From positions 16,984,561 through 17,048,560 of the forward strand of contig NC_092466.1 of the NCBI RefSeq assembly GCF_047495875.1: DNA of 64,000 nucleotides, given 5' to 3'. The position numbers were made by a program, and so were the translations under genes. Source of the stretch: Pithys albifrons albifrons. Taxonomy: Eukaryota; Chordata; Aves; Passeriformes; Thamnophilidae. The notes under the pieces were generated by a model that ran no database searches, was not told the DNA's origin, and saw nothing but the letters and a program-made list of their open reading frames with translations. This document shows, one piece after another, positions 26,603 to 39,800 of this stretch (position 1 is its first letter; each line of letters opens with the position of its first letter).

Positions 26603-28765
26603 GTAAATTTCATAATGCCTCCAGTATGAGCAAATATTTTAGAAAAAAATTTAGAAATGATTCTGGAATTAAGACATATAAGAGCCAATAAAAATATTAT
26701 TACATTATTACAAACAATGAAATTACCAGAGTTATGTATACAATGTTACTTTCTCTCTTGGGCAATTCCAGCAGAAGAAGAAAGAGAAGAGACTGGGAGC
26801 TCCCAGAATTACCCACCCCACCAGGGCAGCTGCTCCCCAGTTACTGGTTTTGGTGCTAAACAGAAACATCATTTTGCACGCAAAACTCTCTCCTGAAATG
26901 TTTCTAAATTCAACGCAAGTGATTCCTTCCTAGGTACCTTCTAGACCATTCCAGTATCAAGGAAAACACAGCTGCTTTAACAAGGGATGAGTACATTTTC
27001 CTACGTAAAAAGTGGAACTGTTGCAGGCACTGATGAGTTGTGCAGCTCCCAGGAGGATCAGAACAGCCTCACTGTCTGTCCATCCTTATCCTTAGCAGCT
27101 TTCTTGAACTGCCAGGTAGAAAGTTGCATAACCACTGTGTCCCAAGCTGCATGTCCTCAAATACAAAGGAACAACAGATTCTTTTTTACCCTCTGATAAC
27201 TCTCCTGAAACTATTAACTCACCTCATCCCAGAAGATGAGTGTATTTTTATAAACATGCAATTGTATGATGAAGAACAGAACTCTAAGCTTTCAACGAAC
27301 CAGCAAACAAACTCCCCAAACCTTGCAATGCAATCAAGCAGACTTAGTGCTAATGATACTGGAACTCCCCAAGGCCAGCAGGTGATATAATATGGGATTG
27401 GAACTGCACTGGTATACATATCAAATAGTCCTAGGAAATAATAAATTTCTGAATCCATAGAACATTAACCCAAAAGGACAAGAGCTACACTCTTTCCATA
27501 TCTCGACTAAAAGTGAACCTGTTCAGGTAATTTCAAGTTGACAAATAAGCAACATCATTTATTTGGATTATCACATTTTATGGAGGACTTAATAGAAAGT
27601 ATTTTGAGATTTTAAAAAATATTCTTTCTTCACTGTTGGTATTTATTTTGTTCCTGCATTTACATGTCTACAATATCAAAGATGCACACTTCAAGGAAAT
27701 CTTAAAGACAGGTCTTAAATTAACTTAAAGTAGGATTACCTTTACAAAACAAAAAAGTTAACATTTCCAGATTAGAAATTTCAGAGCTAGCCTGGCTAAA
27801 GGACAGTTTATTTGACAAGACTGGGAACCATTTTGATTTATAAGGAACCAGAATCTTACTTCTAGCTTGGAACACTCATTTGTATTCTTGAAGCAGTCAG
27901 CAGTTCAGAACAATACTTGCTTTAGGACATTATGAGTTATGCAATAATTTTCTAAGATCAGAAATGAAAATATGTCAAGCTTTTTCTTTTGAACACTGGG
28001 TCTCTGAAGTTCTTAGAGATCTGGAAGTTTACAAGTGAATTAAAATACCAGTGAAAAAGTATTCATGAACTGAGGGAAGGTGATAGAATTAAGTGTAATG
28101 CAATGTGGTTTTGCCCAACACAAAGGGTCACATAAATGAATGGTAAAGATGATTGACATCCATCTATGAGAGGTTCAAAAGGGGGTTCTCAATTTCCACT
28201 GATAGATGGGCTGGATGTGCAGATGGGGGCTACAATAATTTGGTGGCATTGGTCTCAACAGTCCCTTCTAGTTGATTTTTTTTCCAATGCCAACAAATGC
28301 AAGTGTTACAACAATCTCCCTGGTAACATATGCTCACCTATAACAGATGCTTATATACAACTGAATCCCATCATCAGGAAAACACAATGTCTGTGCAAGC
28401 TGAATGCTGTTAAGTTCCACACACTGGACCTGAAACACTTGAGCAAACAGGTGAACTGCATTTGATACTCAAAACCAGCTTAGATGTTCCTTCCTTAGGT
28501 ACCTGAGCAGCCAAACAATTGTGCAGGAGGGAAGGCTTACCTATTTTCATCTGTTTTAGTTTAAAAAAATCTGTTAACAATAAAACTCGCATTTCCAACA
28601 GCCAGGCTGCTTCATCTCTTCTAGCATCACATATAATGCTTGTGGAATAGCCTGGCAAATCTTACAATTCTGAGGAAACAGATGGCACTAACACACAACA
28701 GAGAGAATCACAAAGATGAAAGAAAAGCACACTGGTGAGGCTGTGAGGCAGGAAAACTGGAGGGT

Positions 28766-28788
28766 AAAACAAACAAACAAACAAACAA
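28766..28788. repeat. (AAAC)n tetranucleotide repeat
   Basis: About five and a half perfect AAAC units. Intronic microsatellite. Confidence 0.95.
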
Positions 28789-31700
28789 GGTATTAAAGAG
28801 CTACAAAGTTGGATTAAGAAGAAGATGATTTAAGTAATCTTTTCTGCTAGAAAAAGCCCTTAGTGGTCACTGGTAAGAGACACCGTCTTCAGTAACAGCC
28901 AAATCAGACCTCTGCAAGTGCAGGTGCTAACACGGAAAATTTTAAGGAAGGGAGAAGAAAAAGCATGTTGTATTACTCCTTGGCTTCCTTCCCCACCTCT
29001 TTTTTTTTTTTAATTAAATTGGTATAGAAGGGATGTTGAGATACCAAAAAGCTCATCTCACAGCCTCCAAGGCAGCATCAATACTGTTTGCACAGCTGGT
29101 TCTGAAAAACTTCACAAGGTATGTATAGAGTAACAGCTCACCACTCTGGGACTCCCATCAGCCCTGCTGCCTTTGCTGTGTCGCACTTCACTTCACTCAC
29201 TCTTCCCCTCCAGTTCTATCAACGCTGGTCTCTTCACGACTAAATTAGGTTTAGTTTTGCAAACCTTATAGGGTCTCTCAGTGTTCTTTCTTCCTTTCTA
29301 TTATCCCATAGGTGCTCATAAGCTGGTAACACATTAATAAGCCAGCCTGACATTGAGCAAAAGCGTTCAGTGAATTCCTATAGGCAAATACCAAATTATT
29401 AGGAGGGATTGACATCTCTTGAAATTTAGTCACACATTCTCCCAGAATGCTACCACTACAAAACCCCCAAGCTTTTATTAGCTGTTACACTGCCAACACA
29501 GCATCATGAAAGACAAAAGTAATTCAACAAACCTTCTATTTGGAGCAGCTCATTTCAAGTTATAACAGTAGCACTGGCAAAAAGTTCAAATAGAAAATGC
29601 TACTTCAGCAACTTTTTTTATATCCAAACACTGTATGTGTTTGAAAGCAACACATCAGAATATGGTAAGAGCCAAGTACAGTAGCTCTTAAGGAGACAAG
29701 ACAATGTTAAAACCAACAGAAACATGAAAATAAAAAATGAAATAATTTTGTTGTCATTACAGTTCCTGTCATGGCATGACAACTTCCCCACATAATTATT
29801 ACCTGTATTAATAAAGTAAACCCAAAATCTCAACACAGACATCTAAAAAGGTGCCCCAAACCCTCACCTTAATGTACTTTTCAAATTATTTTACTCTCAA
29901 TAAACAGAACTGAACTAGGCTAATGAAAAGAAGAAATGACAGTCAGATGGAGAGCAAATAGTACCAGACCTCATAGATGACACATTTTCACAGGAGGCAA
30001 GAATGAGCAGTAGAAGCAGATGGAACATCTGAAGCCCAACATCACTGCAAATCACTGCACAGAGGAGCTTTACAAAAACAAAACTCCAGCATTTCACAAA
30101 AGAGTTTTTCATTTGCTCATTTAACTACTTTTAAACTTATTTTATGGACTATCATTTGGGATCCAAGCACAACAGTTCAGTTCTTCCTGAGAAATATCCC
30201 ACACCCTTGCTTATTCCCATCTGCCTTTTTCGCCTGCCATACTTCCCTCCCGCTGAGGTTCATTGTGGGCTCTCTGGAGCTCCCAAGCAGCATTAAAGAC
30301 AGTTCACCACCTTCCACACAGGTGACTGTGTATTCCTGCTGATCCTATTCATACAGCTAATTAAAAAGCACGTTCCCTTGAGAAGCACTCAAGAGAATGT
30401 CCAATTGCTTCCAAACAGAAGCAGTGGTTGCAGAAACGTATGGCAGTGAATACTAATAAGAGAAGGGATGGAGAACACCTTTGCCAAAGCAAATTAATTT
30501 CTTTTCAGGCTTTGCTTAGTATTTTATATAGCTTTTAACTGGTACTGCAAACACCTATTGAAAGCATCATTAATAGATGGTTTCTCTTCAAGTTCATGCA
30601 GGAATTTACATAAATAAAATCAATAGTTCAATTTATGCCACACTTCCCCTATACATTAAATATCAATTGTTTTCCTAAGTTGCTGGAGATGAAAATTTAA
30701 AAATTTTTTTCTACTATTTAGTATGAATGATACTATTAAAAAGTTAACTAGCTGATATCACTAACTGATTAAAACCACTATTTTAATTAGGGATATTTCA
30801 GTTAGATCTGGTACAGACAGAAGCAATACCTTTTTCCCTTTGAACAATGTTCCAAATCTAAATATTTGCATCTTCCTTTTATTTAAATGCTCTTTAGGAT
30901 TATGCTTAGACCTCTGAGAATATTTGAACACTGCATTCCTGACAAGAAGCCTAATTCTGTACTTCAAGAGCATTTATAATACAAACACGCTTATACACAT
31001 GTGCAACTGTGTATGAACACAAGCATAATGTCATTAATGATAACAAGAAATTAATAATAATTATTCATTTTAATGTAATCTCTTCTATCCCACTGACTAC
31101 TTAATTTCAGAACTTAGTGCTTTGAGATGATGATGATTCACAGCTTTGCACAATGATGAAGAAAATGGTGGCATGTGCTCCACACTGTGCTGCCAGCTAA
31201 GCAGTAACACCTTCTCTCGACCCAAACAATCCCCTTCACCACTTGCAGACAGTGGCTCAACAATCAGTCAGGAAAATGCCATTTCAAAAGGCTGAAATCA
31301 GTAAATAAGAGTAACAGCTGAAGGACAGTTTAAAGTGCTGCCACAGAGGGTGAGAAGGAGCTGAACATCCCTCAGAGAACTTCCCCTCTCCCTACAAGAT
31401 GTGAAGTTTTGCATTGCTCTTGGCATGAGCATATGCTGCCTTCCAACTTCAAAAGCTTGTGTACCCTGTCAGTGTGAAATTGGGCTTTGAGTAATAAATC
31501 TCAAAGATTATTACTGTGTCTTCATAGGAAAAGAGAAAAATGCTTATGTAGCAATGCCTATAAATAGAATATGAAGGTTGGATTTGCAGTTTCAGCACAC
31601 AGTGTTTGGTTACACAAAAATTATACATAGCTATGACAAGTATTGTGATTTAAAGATGTTACGTAAGTTCTCAAAATTGTTCCAAAAATTACTGTTATGA

Positions 31701-33823
31701 AATATCTTTTGGGAATTTTTATTTTATTTTTTAACCCAAATCACAACCAGTCCAGCACAAAGAAAATTTCTTCTTGAACTAACTTTTCTCAGTATATTTC
31801 CCCATCACAAGGGCAATGGATGACATGGAAATCACGTATTTCTAAATTACTCAGTTTTAGCTGCGGATTTCAATCACAGAAAGCAATTTTTAAGGTTATG
31901 TACTTGAACATTCATTTTTATTCTCAGCTCTTCAAAGATTTAAGAGCAAAACCCAACAGGATTCACAGCACAATAATTCTAGCTTCTGGGCTCTCAGTAA
32001 TGATCAAAAGTGGTGTGGCCTCGCCTAGTAAAAAAAGGGAAGAGAAATACATGGGAACTTACTCAAGACTTTTGAATTGTGCTGAATTTAGTTTTGCATA
32101 AATTGCATATTTATATAGATTCCAAGCTTATGCAAGTCTATAAACAGTCAATATTTCAAGAAACCCCTAATACTTTAAATAGTGGAAATGCACAAATAAA
32201 TTTTGTTTAGGTCCCTCAATTAGCCCTACTGATATTTTAAGCATACACCAGGACTACAGCTACAAAGGATCATTGGTTTTTTTTACAAACTAATAGATTT
32301 TAAAGATTCTGCAAAAATTTCAAAGAAATTAGACAGAAAGAAATAATTTCTTAAATATCATTTCCATTAAAAAGAAATCAGAATAGAATACATCATTCAT
32401 TCAGGATAAAAGTGAGTTGTCCCAAAATGGTATAATATTTTGTATCAGTTTTTTATTCCTGTCTTTCAAAAATCTCTGGAAGACTTTGTAAGAAATGCTA
32501 GTATATATTTCATAGCAACTGTAAATTTTTAAAAGTAACTCAAAATTCAATCATAATATGCCATCCTCACAAGTACATGACTTGCCATCAGCTCAATGAA
32601 ATGCCCACATTAGAACAACAAATACGTTCCGAGACCAGAATTCATGTCCAACAGCCAACAACTGTAACTGTGTAGAACTTAGTTACACCTCAATATGAAC
32701 AGCTTCCTCTTTTAATAAAGTCTTTAATTAAACCGAGTGCTTCTCCTAGTCAATTACTTGCTTTCCCATAATTTCATGTGCCTATAAGAAAATGGGGTAT
32801 ATATGCTAACTATGACACCTGAAACTCTTCAAAATAGCACCTCATGATTAACAGTGTAAAACTAAGAATACAAGCAAAGTCTTACAGGTTCCAAAAGCTG
32901 GCCTTGAAAGCCTAATGTTAAACACCTTACATCTTGCCTATTAAAACTTTCAGTTCTTCAAGTTTATAAATTACACTTTGCTTGGTACTACACACTAAAA
33001 AAATGCAGTTTTCAACTATACTCAGTGTAACTTACATTGACAATGCAAAGGCAAACAATTTTAAGAGAAGTTTCTAACATGTCTAATACACCATTGTAAG
33101 GAAAAATGGACATTCCAAAATAGCATTTCATAGGATTGGACAGACAAACGCTCTGCTTGTATTTGCATAGTTCAGTTCTCCCTCACGCTGGTGGTGCCCA
33201 ACACCCCGCCCCACATTCCCCACACAGGAGCTGTCTGCCAGATCCATTCCAGCAGGGTTTCTGAATGCATGTGCTCATGACTGGACTCTTCATTTTTACT
33301 TTTATTTCCTGACACAAACAAAAGCAATAATCCCTCGGTGAAGTGCAGTTTTCCCTCATCATTTAGATGTGTAAACATTCTCTCCATTCCTGTCTGCATA
33401 ATGGAAACCAACAGAGCAAACCCCATCAATCAATGTAATTGTATGCAAAACTTGTAACAGCTCATCCCAACAGGAAGAAATATGTCTGGATTGATACCAG
33501 AAATTAAAGTTACAGATTTAACATCCATATACATCCACAGAAGAGGGAATGAGAGAGATTGTTTTGTAATATTATCTATAGCAGGCATTATGAAGCTTCC
33601 AGTCAAACATAAAGTCATTAAAAAGCAAATATAAGGAATCACCAATTCTACCAATAAAATCAGAGGTGACCGATCTATGAAAAGCATTTTCAGAATGTGC
33701 ACATAAATTTCTATGCAAATATTATTACATATATCTACATTTGACTATGCAGCCACATACACAACAAATGCAAGAAATAATATTTAACATGACAATATAA
33801 ATCACTAGACATTAACTACTTAC

Positions 33824-33880
33824 TATTAAGAGCCATAATATTGTCTGTTCCTGGATGATGGAAATTTATTCCCATACGCC
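33824..33880 (-). CDS. CPEB3: CPEB3 third coding exon (57 bp)
   Basis: The acceptor is TTGCAG|GGCGT and the donor AATA|GTAAGT. Eighteen full codons read RMGINFHHPGTDNIMALN. The exon opens with two bases that complete the glycine codon left by the previous exon and closes with the A that begins the next codon. That A pairs with CC of the 24-bp microexon to give Thr, or with GT of the following exon to give Ser if the microexon is skipped. Both joins keep frame. This short conserved exon is typical of CPEB2/3/4 genes. Confidence 0.95.
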
Positions 33881-36800
33881 CTGCAACATAAGCAAAAGCT
33901 ATTTTCAATGTTTTTATTTAAAAACTGAATTAATTAATTAATATGAAAAATTTCTAAAGGGGATGAACAGTTGGGGTGGGTGAATCTTTCATCTATTGTA
34001 GACAACTTCTCAAGAATACACACTGACAATATTTAATATACCACAGTACTTTTACTGGCATGTACTTAAAATGATGGCAATCACAGAATAAACAATAAGA
34101 ATTATTTTAATACATTCTTCTGCTTTGCACTAAGTATTATGCTTACCCTTTCAAAGTAAGGCCTCAAGTTCAACCTTCCTGCAGTTATGACATCTATAGT
34201 TGGCTTCCAATAACAAGCACAGCATTACAAACCTTCACTTAACTGGTAAAAATAAATCACTATTTTTCATACTACCTGTGGCACCAGAAGCTCTCAAGTT
34301 GACAGACAGTTGGAGAGAGAGTTCTTACCCTGGGTTTGTGTTCTTCCCTAAGAGTCTTTTAACACCTACTACTTGAGATAAGACACTGGGTTGGAGGGAC
34401 TATTATTCTTATGCAGTACATTCATATGTACTTTGAGAATTATATATTCTTGACCCAAAGGAGACTTTGTCCAGCAAATACACTGTTAAAGCAAGAAAAG
34501 AGCCAACAGAAGTAGTGCTGTTCAGGTTAGGTTTAGATACCATTTTACTGAGCTGAAGTATTAAAAACTTACCCTGAAGAAACCTTGTAACGGACTTTCT
34601 TAAATACAGTATCTAAAATAATTTGAAAGCTGTAAATGATATCAATCCTCACTTGGAAAAAGATACAAGGGATATTTATAGACATATAAAAATTTATTTC
34701 AATTGAGTAATATAACTAACTTCATGTATATAATGTAACTCCATTCCATATGTTGTTTTTTTTTCATATCTCTAGGTGTGTGGTTAAGTTTAGGAGCTAA
34801 GAAAACAGGCACTTTACATTTCTTCACTACACAGGCACTGAAATACGGGAGCTCAGGACCCACTCACTGTACAGAAGAACCAATATAATGGTTATGTTCC
34901 TGTACTTCTGCAAACCCAAGCTTAAACAAATAAACTCTGGCAAAGCAGAACTAAAGCCAACCCTCTCCAACATTTTTAGTTCCTATTGATAGTTAAAGCC
35001 TTCTATTTCCAGTCACAAAGACTGCTGTGCTGCAATAAATATTCTTTTTGAACAGATGCAGCATGGAGTTTCAGTATACTTCTGAAACTAAGCCATAAGC
35101 AGTTTAAGAAAAGTAAATAAATCTTTTCTTCACATTATAGTTTTCTTCTTTTAGAAAAAAGTGTTGCCACAGTAAGGCTATGAGAAGCCAACAGCCTCTG
35201 CAGAAGGAAGTGGGGGCAGAAGGTAAATAGAATTTCCATTTTTACTTCCCAACTTCTTGAGCAAAGCTTCTTAAAGAAATTATCTTCATTAAGTACTTCA
35301 CATTTTCTAATTACATAATTCTCCTATACATATTTTCAGATTAATCTGGCACTACAGAAACATTAAAGCTCCTATTATTTCAGTTAGTATAACCTTTGCT
35401 AAAATATTCTAGAAATCTTGCCAGACGGACATTAATTCTCTTTTCCTTAACCGTGTATTAATGAGTGTGAGGTTACAGGTATTACTTGCAAAGAGAAAAG
35501 GTGTATACACTAATCTCTACTTTTAAGCACATACTTGGAATAGAAAAAATGAAACTCTTATGAAAAAAAATGAGTCAAATTTGAATGCATAACACTTGGC
35601 CAGGCCCTTGTCTGTTCCTTTGCTGAAGCTGAAATTGTGCTGTTTGACCAGCTTCAGAAATAGAATCCTGTCTGTGACATCTGGGTTTGTTTTTTCCCCT
35701 CCCTCCAGGCTGTCACTGGACCAGGTGCTGCTTGTGTGACATTTTGTCACCTGCCCTTGGCCTGCTATTTTTAAATAGTTCTTGTCAGCTATCTTTTAAG
35801 AGGAGCAGAAAGACAGAGCAGCACCAGCAGAAGGACATGTTCTCACACTGGGCTAAGGCACCGTGCGGGATAATTCTGAACATCCTCAGAGCCCCCAGGA
35901 CAGCTCTACAGAAACAGTCATGGAATCCTTTCAAAACACACCTGTATTAAAAGCATGCAAAAGAGACTAGCAATACACTAATCATAAGACAATTAATTAC
36001 AAATAATTATACAGCCTTTTATATTAGCTGCAACATTTGAATATCTTGTTGCTTGAAGCAAATTATTCAATCGAAAAAGAGGCCATATGCAGATTATAAA
36101 ACTGCATAATAAGCTCAGAACAACAAGGGAGCACAAAAAAGAAATTGTAATTTTTTTAAATTTAAAGGTGCCATGTAGAACTGTGAAATGTAATTAAAAA
36201 TAGGTACTTTCAAGGGCATATTTGGGTTAAACACAATTGAATATCGGAAAACAATCAATTTTAAGAAAAACATATGTATGTTACCCGGACCTTTAAGAAG
36301 TCTATATAAGCACATATTTCTAATTACAGTTTTAAAACAAATCTATAGACAAAAGTTTTACTTTTCAAGACTATTAAGCACATTAAGCAGAAATGCAGAG
36401 AAGTTAGAGCACAGAATTATGGATTCCAGCAGTTCACTGAAATCATAAATAGAAACCCTTCCAGTAGCAACATCCCCAGTACTTGTACTCAGTGTACATC
36501 TGCCATTTTCAGTTTGTCTATCTTGGTTTCATAACTATTTACTGAGTATATTTTCAATTATGTGCTTTTATAACATACACTTACAGTACTGCAATTAGAC
36601 TGCAAAAATAATCACTCATACATCTTTTCAATTCCTAATTTAAAAAGAAAAAAAAACAGTTGTATACTGCTTGCTCTTTAAACATTTCAGAGCATAAATG
36701 AAGGTTTAATGATACGGGTATAGCCCAGGTAGTACTTTTGCTTATTTTATGTTGTTAAATTTCTTAAATTATCTCTTCTAACAACATTTGGAGAGACTTT

Positions 36801-39800
36801 TCTGGCTGGACGGCCTGAGTGCTCTGCTGCATGTCCACCACCATGCTTGTCATGAGAGCCCAATTCCTTTTTAGAGCACAAATATTCTTCGCATCTTATC
36901 TTCTGTATTATATTGGAAATGAGACATTAAATGGAATCAACTTTACCTTGTTCTTTGTAGAAAAGCATAATTATCTTGAATCAATCCTGAAATCTTTACA
37001 ACAATTAAAGGAAGTATATCCTTTCCACATATGAATCTCTTAATTAAATTTTTCACAAGTAAACTAGTTTTTTTAATTGTCTAGATGAATTTCAAGTTAC
37101 ATGACCAGTTTTGAGAAGTAACTTTGTTCCAGAAATAACAAACCCAGGTATCAGACTCAGTTTTACCACGACTTCATTTTCTTTTTATTCATTTTCTCTT
37201 CCTAAGAGCTTTATGTCTTTTTGAACCTGTGAAACTCTCATCAGCTCCTGGACATGAACACTTACTCAGTGAAGGATTTTTAAGATTACAGTTTCCTTTC
37301 TCATAATTTTCAAATTACAATCAACATTCCAAGAAACAATGCTCATTGATTATATATTGAGTAAAACTTCTTGCACTATTATAACTCATGACTTTCATCA
37401 AGACTGACCATTGATACCAATTCAGCAATTTGTATTTGGCAGAAGATTTGCTAGAAAATAGCAAAGCTGGCCTGCTTTTGACCTGCCCTGAATGTTCTGG
37501 GACTGAGAACTTCCTCTCCCATAGTTCTTAAGACCACTGTTGATCCCAAGTACAAGTTATGATTACATAATCCAGTGGCAAGGTCAAATGAAACTGGCAA
37601 CAGGATAGGTCTGCTGTATTTCCTTAGTAATAATCCCTCCTTTATCATTCTTACATTCTGTGGCAAATGATTTCCAAGTTGATGCCAGCAAAAGGCACTG
37701 ACAACCAGCAATATTTATTTGGATGGACAGGTAGCAAGTGGATAGAGCAGTTTAGGTACAGAAGAGTGCAAAAATCAAAGCAATGCAAGTACAACACCTC
37801 AAACATCTGAAACAAACTCATTCCTTTGACTCACATGTATTCAGGAGTCGAGTTTGCAGCACAACCTGTGACTGCACACACACACACAGACCCTCACCAG
37901 CCCAATGATGAGTCTTTACTCCACGATTCATAAATGGGCACAAAGCAAGAAGCATGTGTGTGCATACATAAGAATTGCAATAATTTCTACCGGAGTAGAA
38001 CTCAGACCATTCTCTCTCCTTTCCCCCCCCAGATTAGACATCTGAAACTGATGCCAGACTAACTCAACAAACACACTGAAGACAATTTCAACATGAAGAA
38101 TGTTGTGAGCAAGGGTCTGCATAAAGAATTATAAAAAATAAAGGAAGTTTGTTGGGTTAATTCCCTCACCTTTTTTTATGTCTATCTGCCATTTATTCAC
38201 ACCCATAGTTCAGACACCTACACTTACAGATCTTAAAAAAAATTAAAATATTGAGCAGAACAAAAGTACTATTGTTTGCCAAAAGGGAAATATGAAGAAC
38301 TATTACTGTGTTCAGGTGTGTATATTTTACTGTGCAAAAACATATTGTGGCAATGTGAAGAGAAGTACATAATTATCAGGTATGAATATCAGTAATAAAG
38401 CTTGCTGATACTAACTTCTTCCTATCACTGACTAAGCATATATATGCCATCAGTAGGGAAAGCAACCTATAAAATAAACCAGCATATACATTAAAATGAA
38501 ATGCAGTCTTCGTAAGGAAATTACATTGCTCCAATAAAACACAAGGGTCTTGCATGTATTTAAGTACTACAAACATTTTCAGCTTGGAAACAGCTATAGT
38601 TTCAAAATACTATTACTTTAAAATCAAGATTTGATGAAAAGAAATTTGGCTTGTAAGCGGTACAAAATAATATGTACACACATACCCATTCTACATGAAG
38701 TTCTAGAACTGCATTCAAAAGAGCAATATTGGTATTTTCATTGGTGAGTTTGGGGGGAATAAAATAAAACAATATGAAAGCAGACTTTTCCATTAGCAAC
38801 CTATGCTAAAATACACAAAACCCTCAAAACAGTAGAGAAGTGAGAAAAGAAAAAAGAAAAACAGCTCTAGGTCTTTGTGAGGCCAGTCTTCAATAGCACA
38901 ATGAAAAAATAGAAATAAAGAGAAGCAAAATTTGATACCTGTACCACTACGTCTTAAACTGAACAAAGTACACAATAAAACCCCAGCACTCCTGCCCAAG
39001 ACACATTCAGCAAGTCAAATACAAGGAAATGGTGGATGCCAGCAGCAAATTAGGAAGCATGATCATACTACAGGATCATTGGACAAAGCACTGATTTAAG
39101 AAATACAAACCATTTAATGATCATATTCTGTATTAAAAAAAATATTACAGAGGACTTTCTTAAATAAGCAGAGTTTTAAATGGCATCCTGGGTCTGCTTC
39201 CTTTAAAAGGATTAGGGGTTTTTTTAGTGCAAACACATCTGACTGCTCACTCTGTTTTCCATGAGCATTTACAGAAAGGGGGCTGATGAGCATCAGGATT
39301 TGGGGAAATGCAGGTACACTGCACCTTTTTCTTATGAAAGTGTTGCAAAAAGCTCTAACAGGGTAGCACCATTTTGAGGACTGAGCTGACAACATTTGTT
39401 CTATTTGCATGACCTTTGTGTTCAGCTGCAGACTGCAAACACAAACATGGTCCCTTCACCTTCACTTTTCTCAGGTCATGTGGCAAACTTACTGCTCTGC
39501 TTACAAAAAGCTTAGGAACACTTCCAGCTGCACAAAATAAGGTAGCAGGAATTGAAGTTAATGAAAATCAAAGTGGAAAGGTAAAGGTACATTCTATATT
39601 TACTACAACACTGTCTAGGTTGCATATGATCTTTAAAGACTTGGCTGTCAAAGATCACAAACAATGTAGTTAATTTAAACATAAATAGGAAATCTTAACT
39701 TTTGCTTGGTTTTCATATTACCTGACACAGTCTTTACAAACTTAAAAAAGAAGTAACCCAGTAACTTCAGCTTTCTAGTGCACAAATATCTGGGTGTCAT

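Larger units (their letters stand above)
24323..33823 (-). other. CPEB3: CPEB3 intron upstream of the microexon (9.5 kb)
   Basis: It contains an (AAAC)n repeat (28,766-28,788), a G9 run near 24,512 and the plus-strand exon-like block at 26,494-26,602. A somewhat more G+C-rich segment lies at about 25.15-25.6 kb. The rest is unremarkable A+T-rich sequence. Confidence 0.8.

Noticed and set aside
28164..28275. Possible old CR1-like segment (GGTCTCAACAGTCCCTTCTAG)
   Set aside because: Only a short resemblance to the CR1 3' end, without the tail repeat. Too weak to call.
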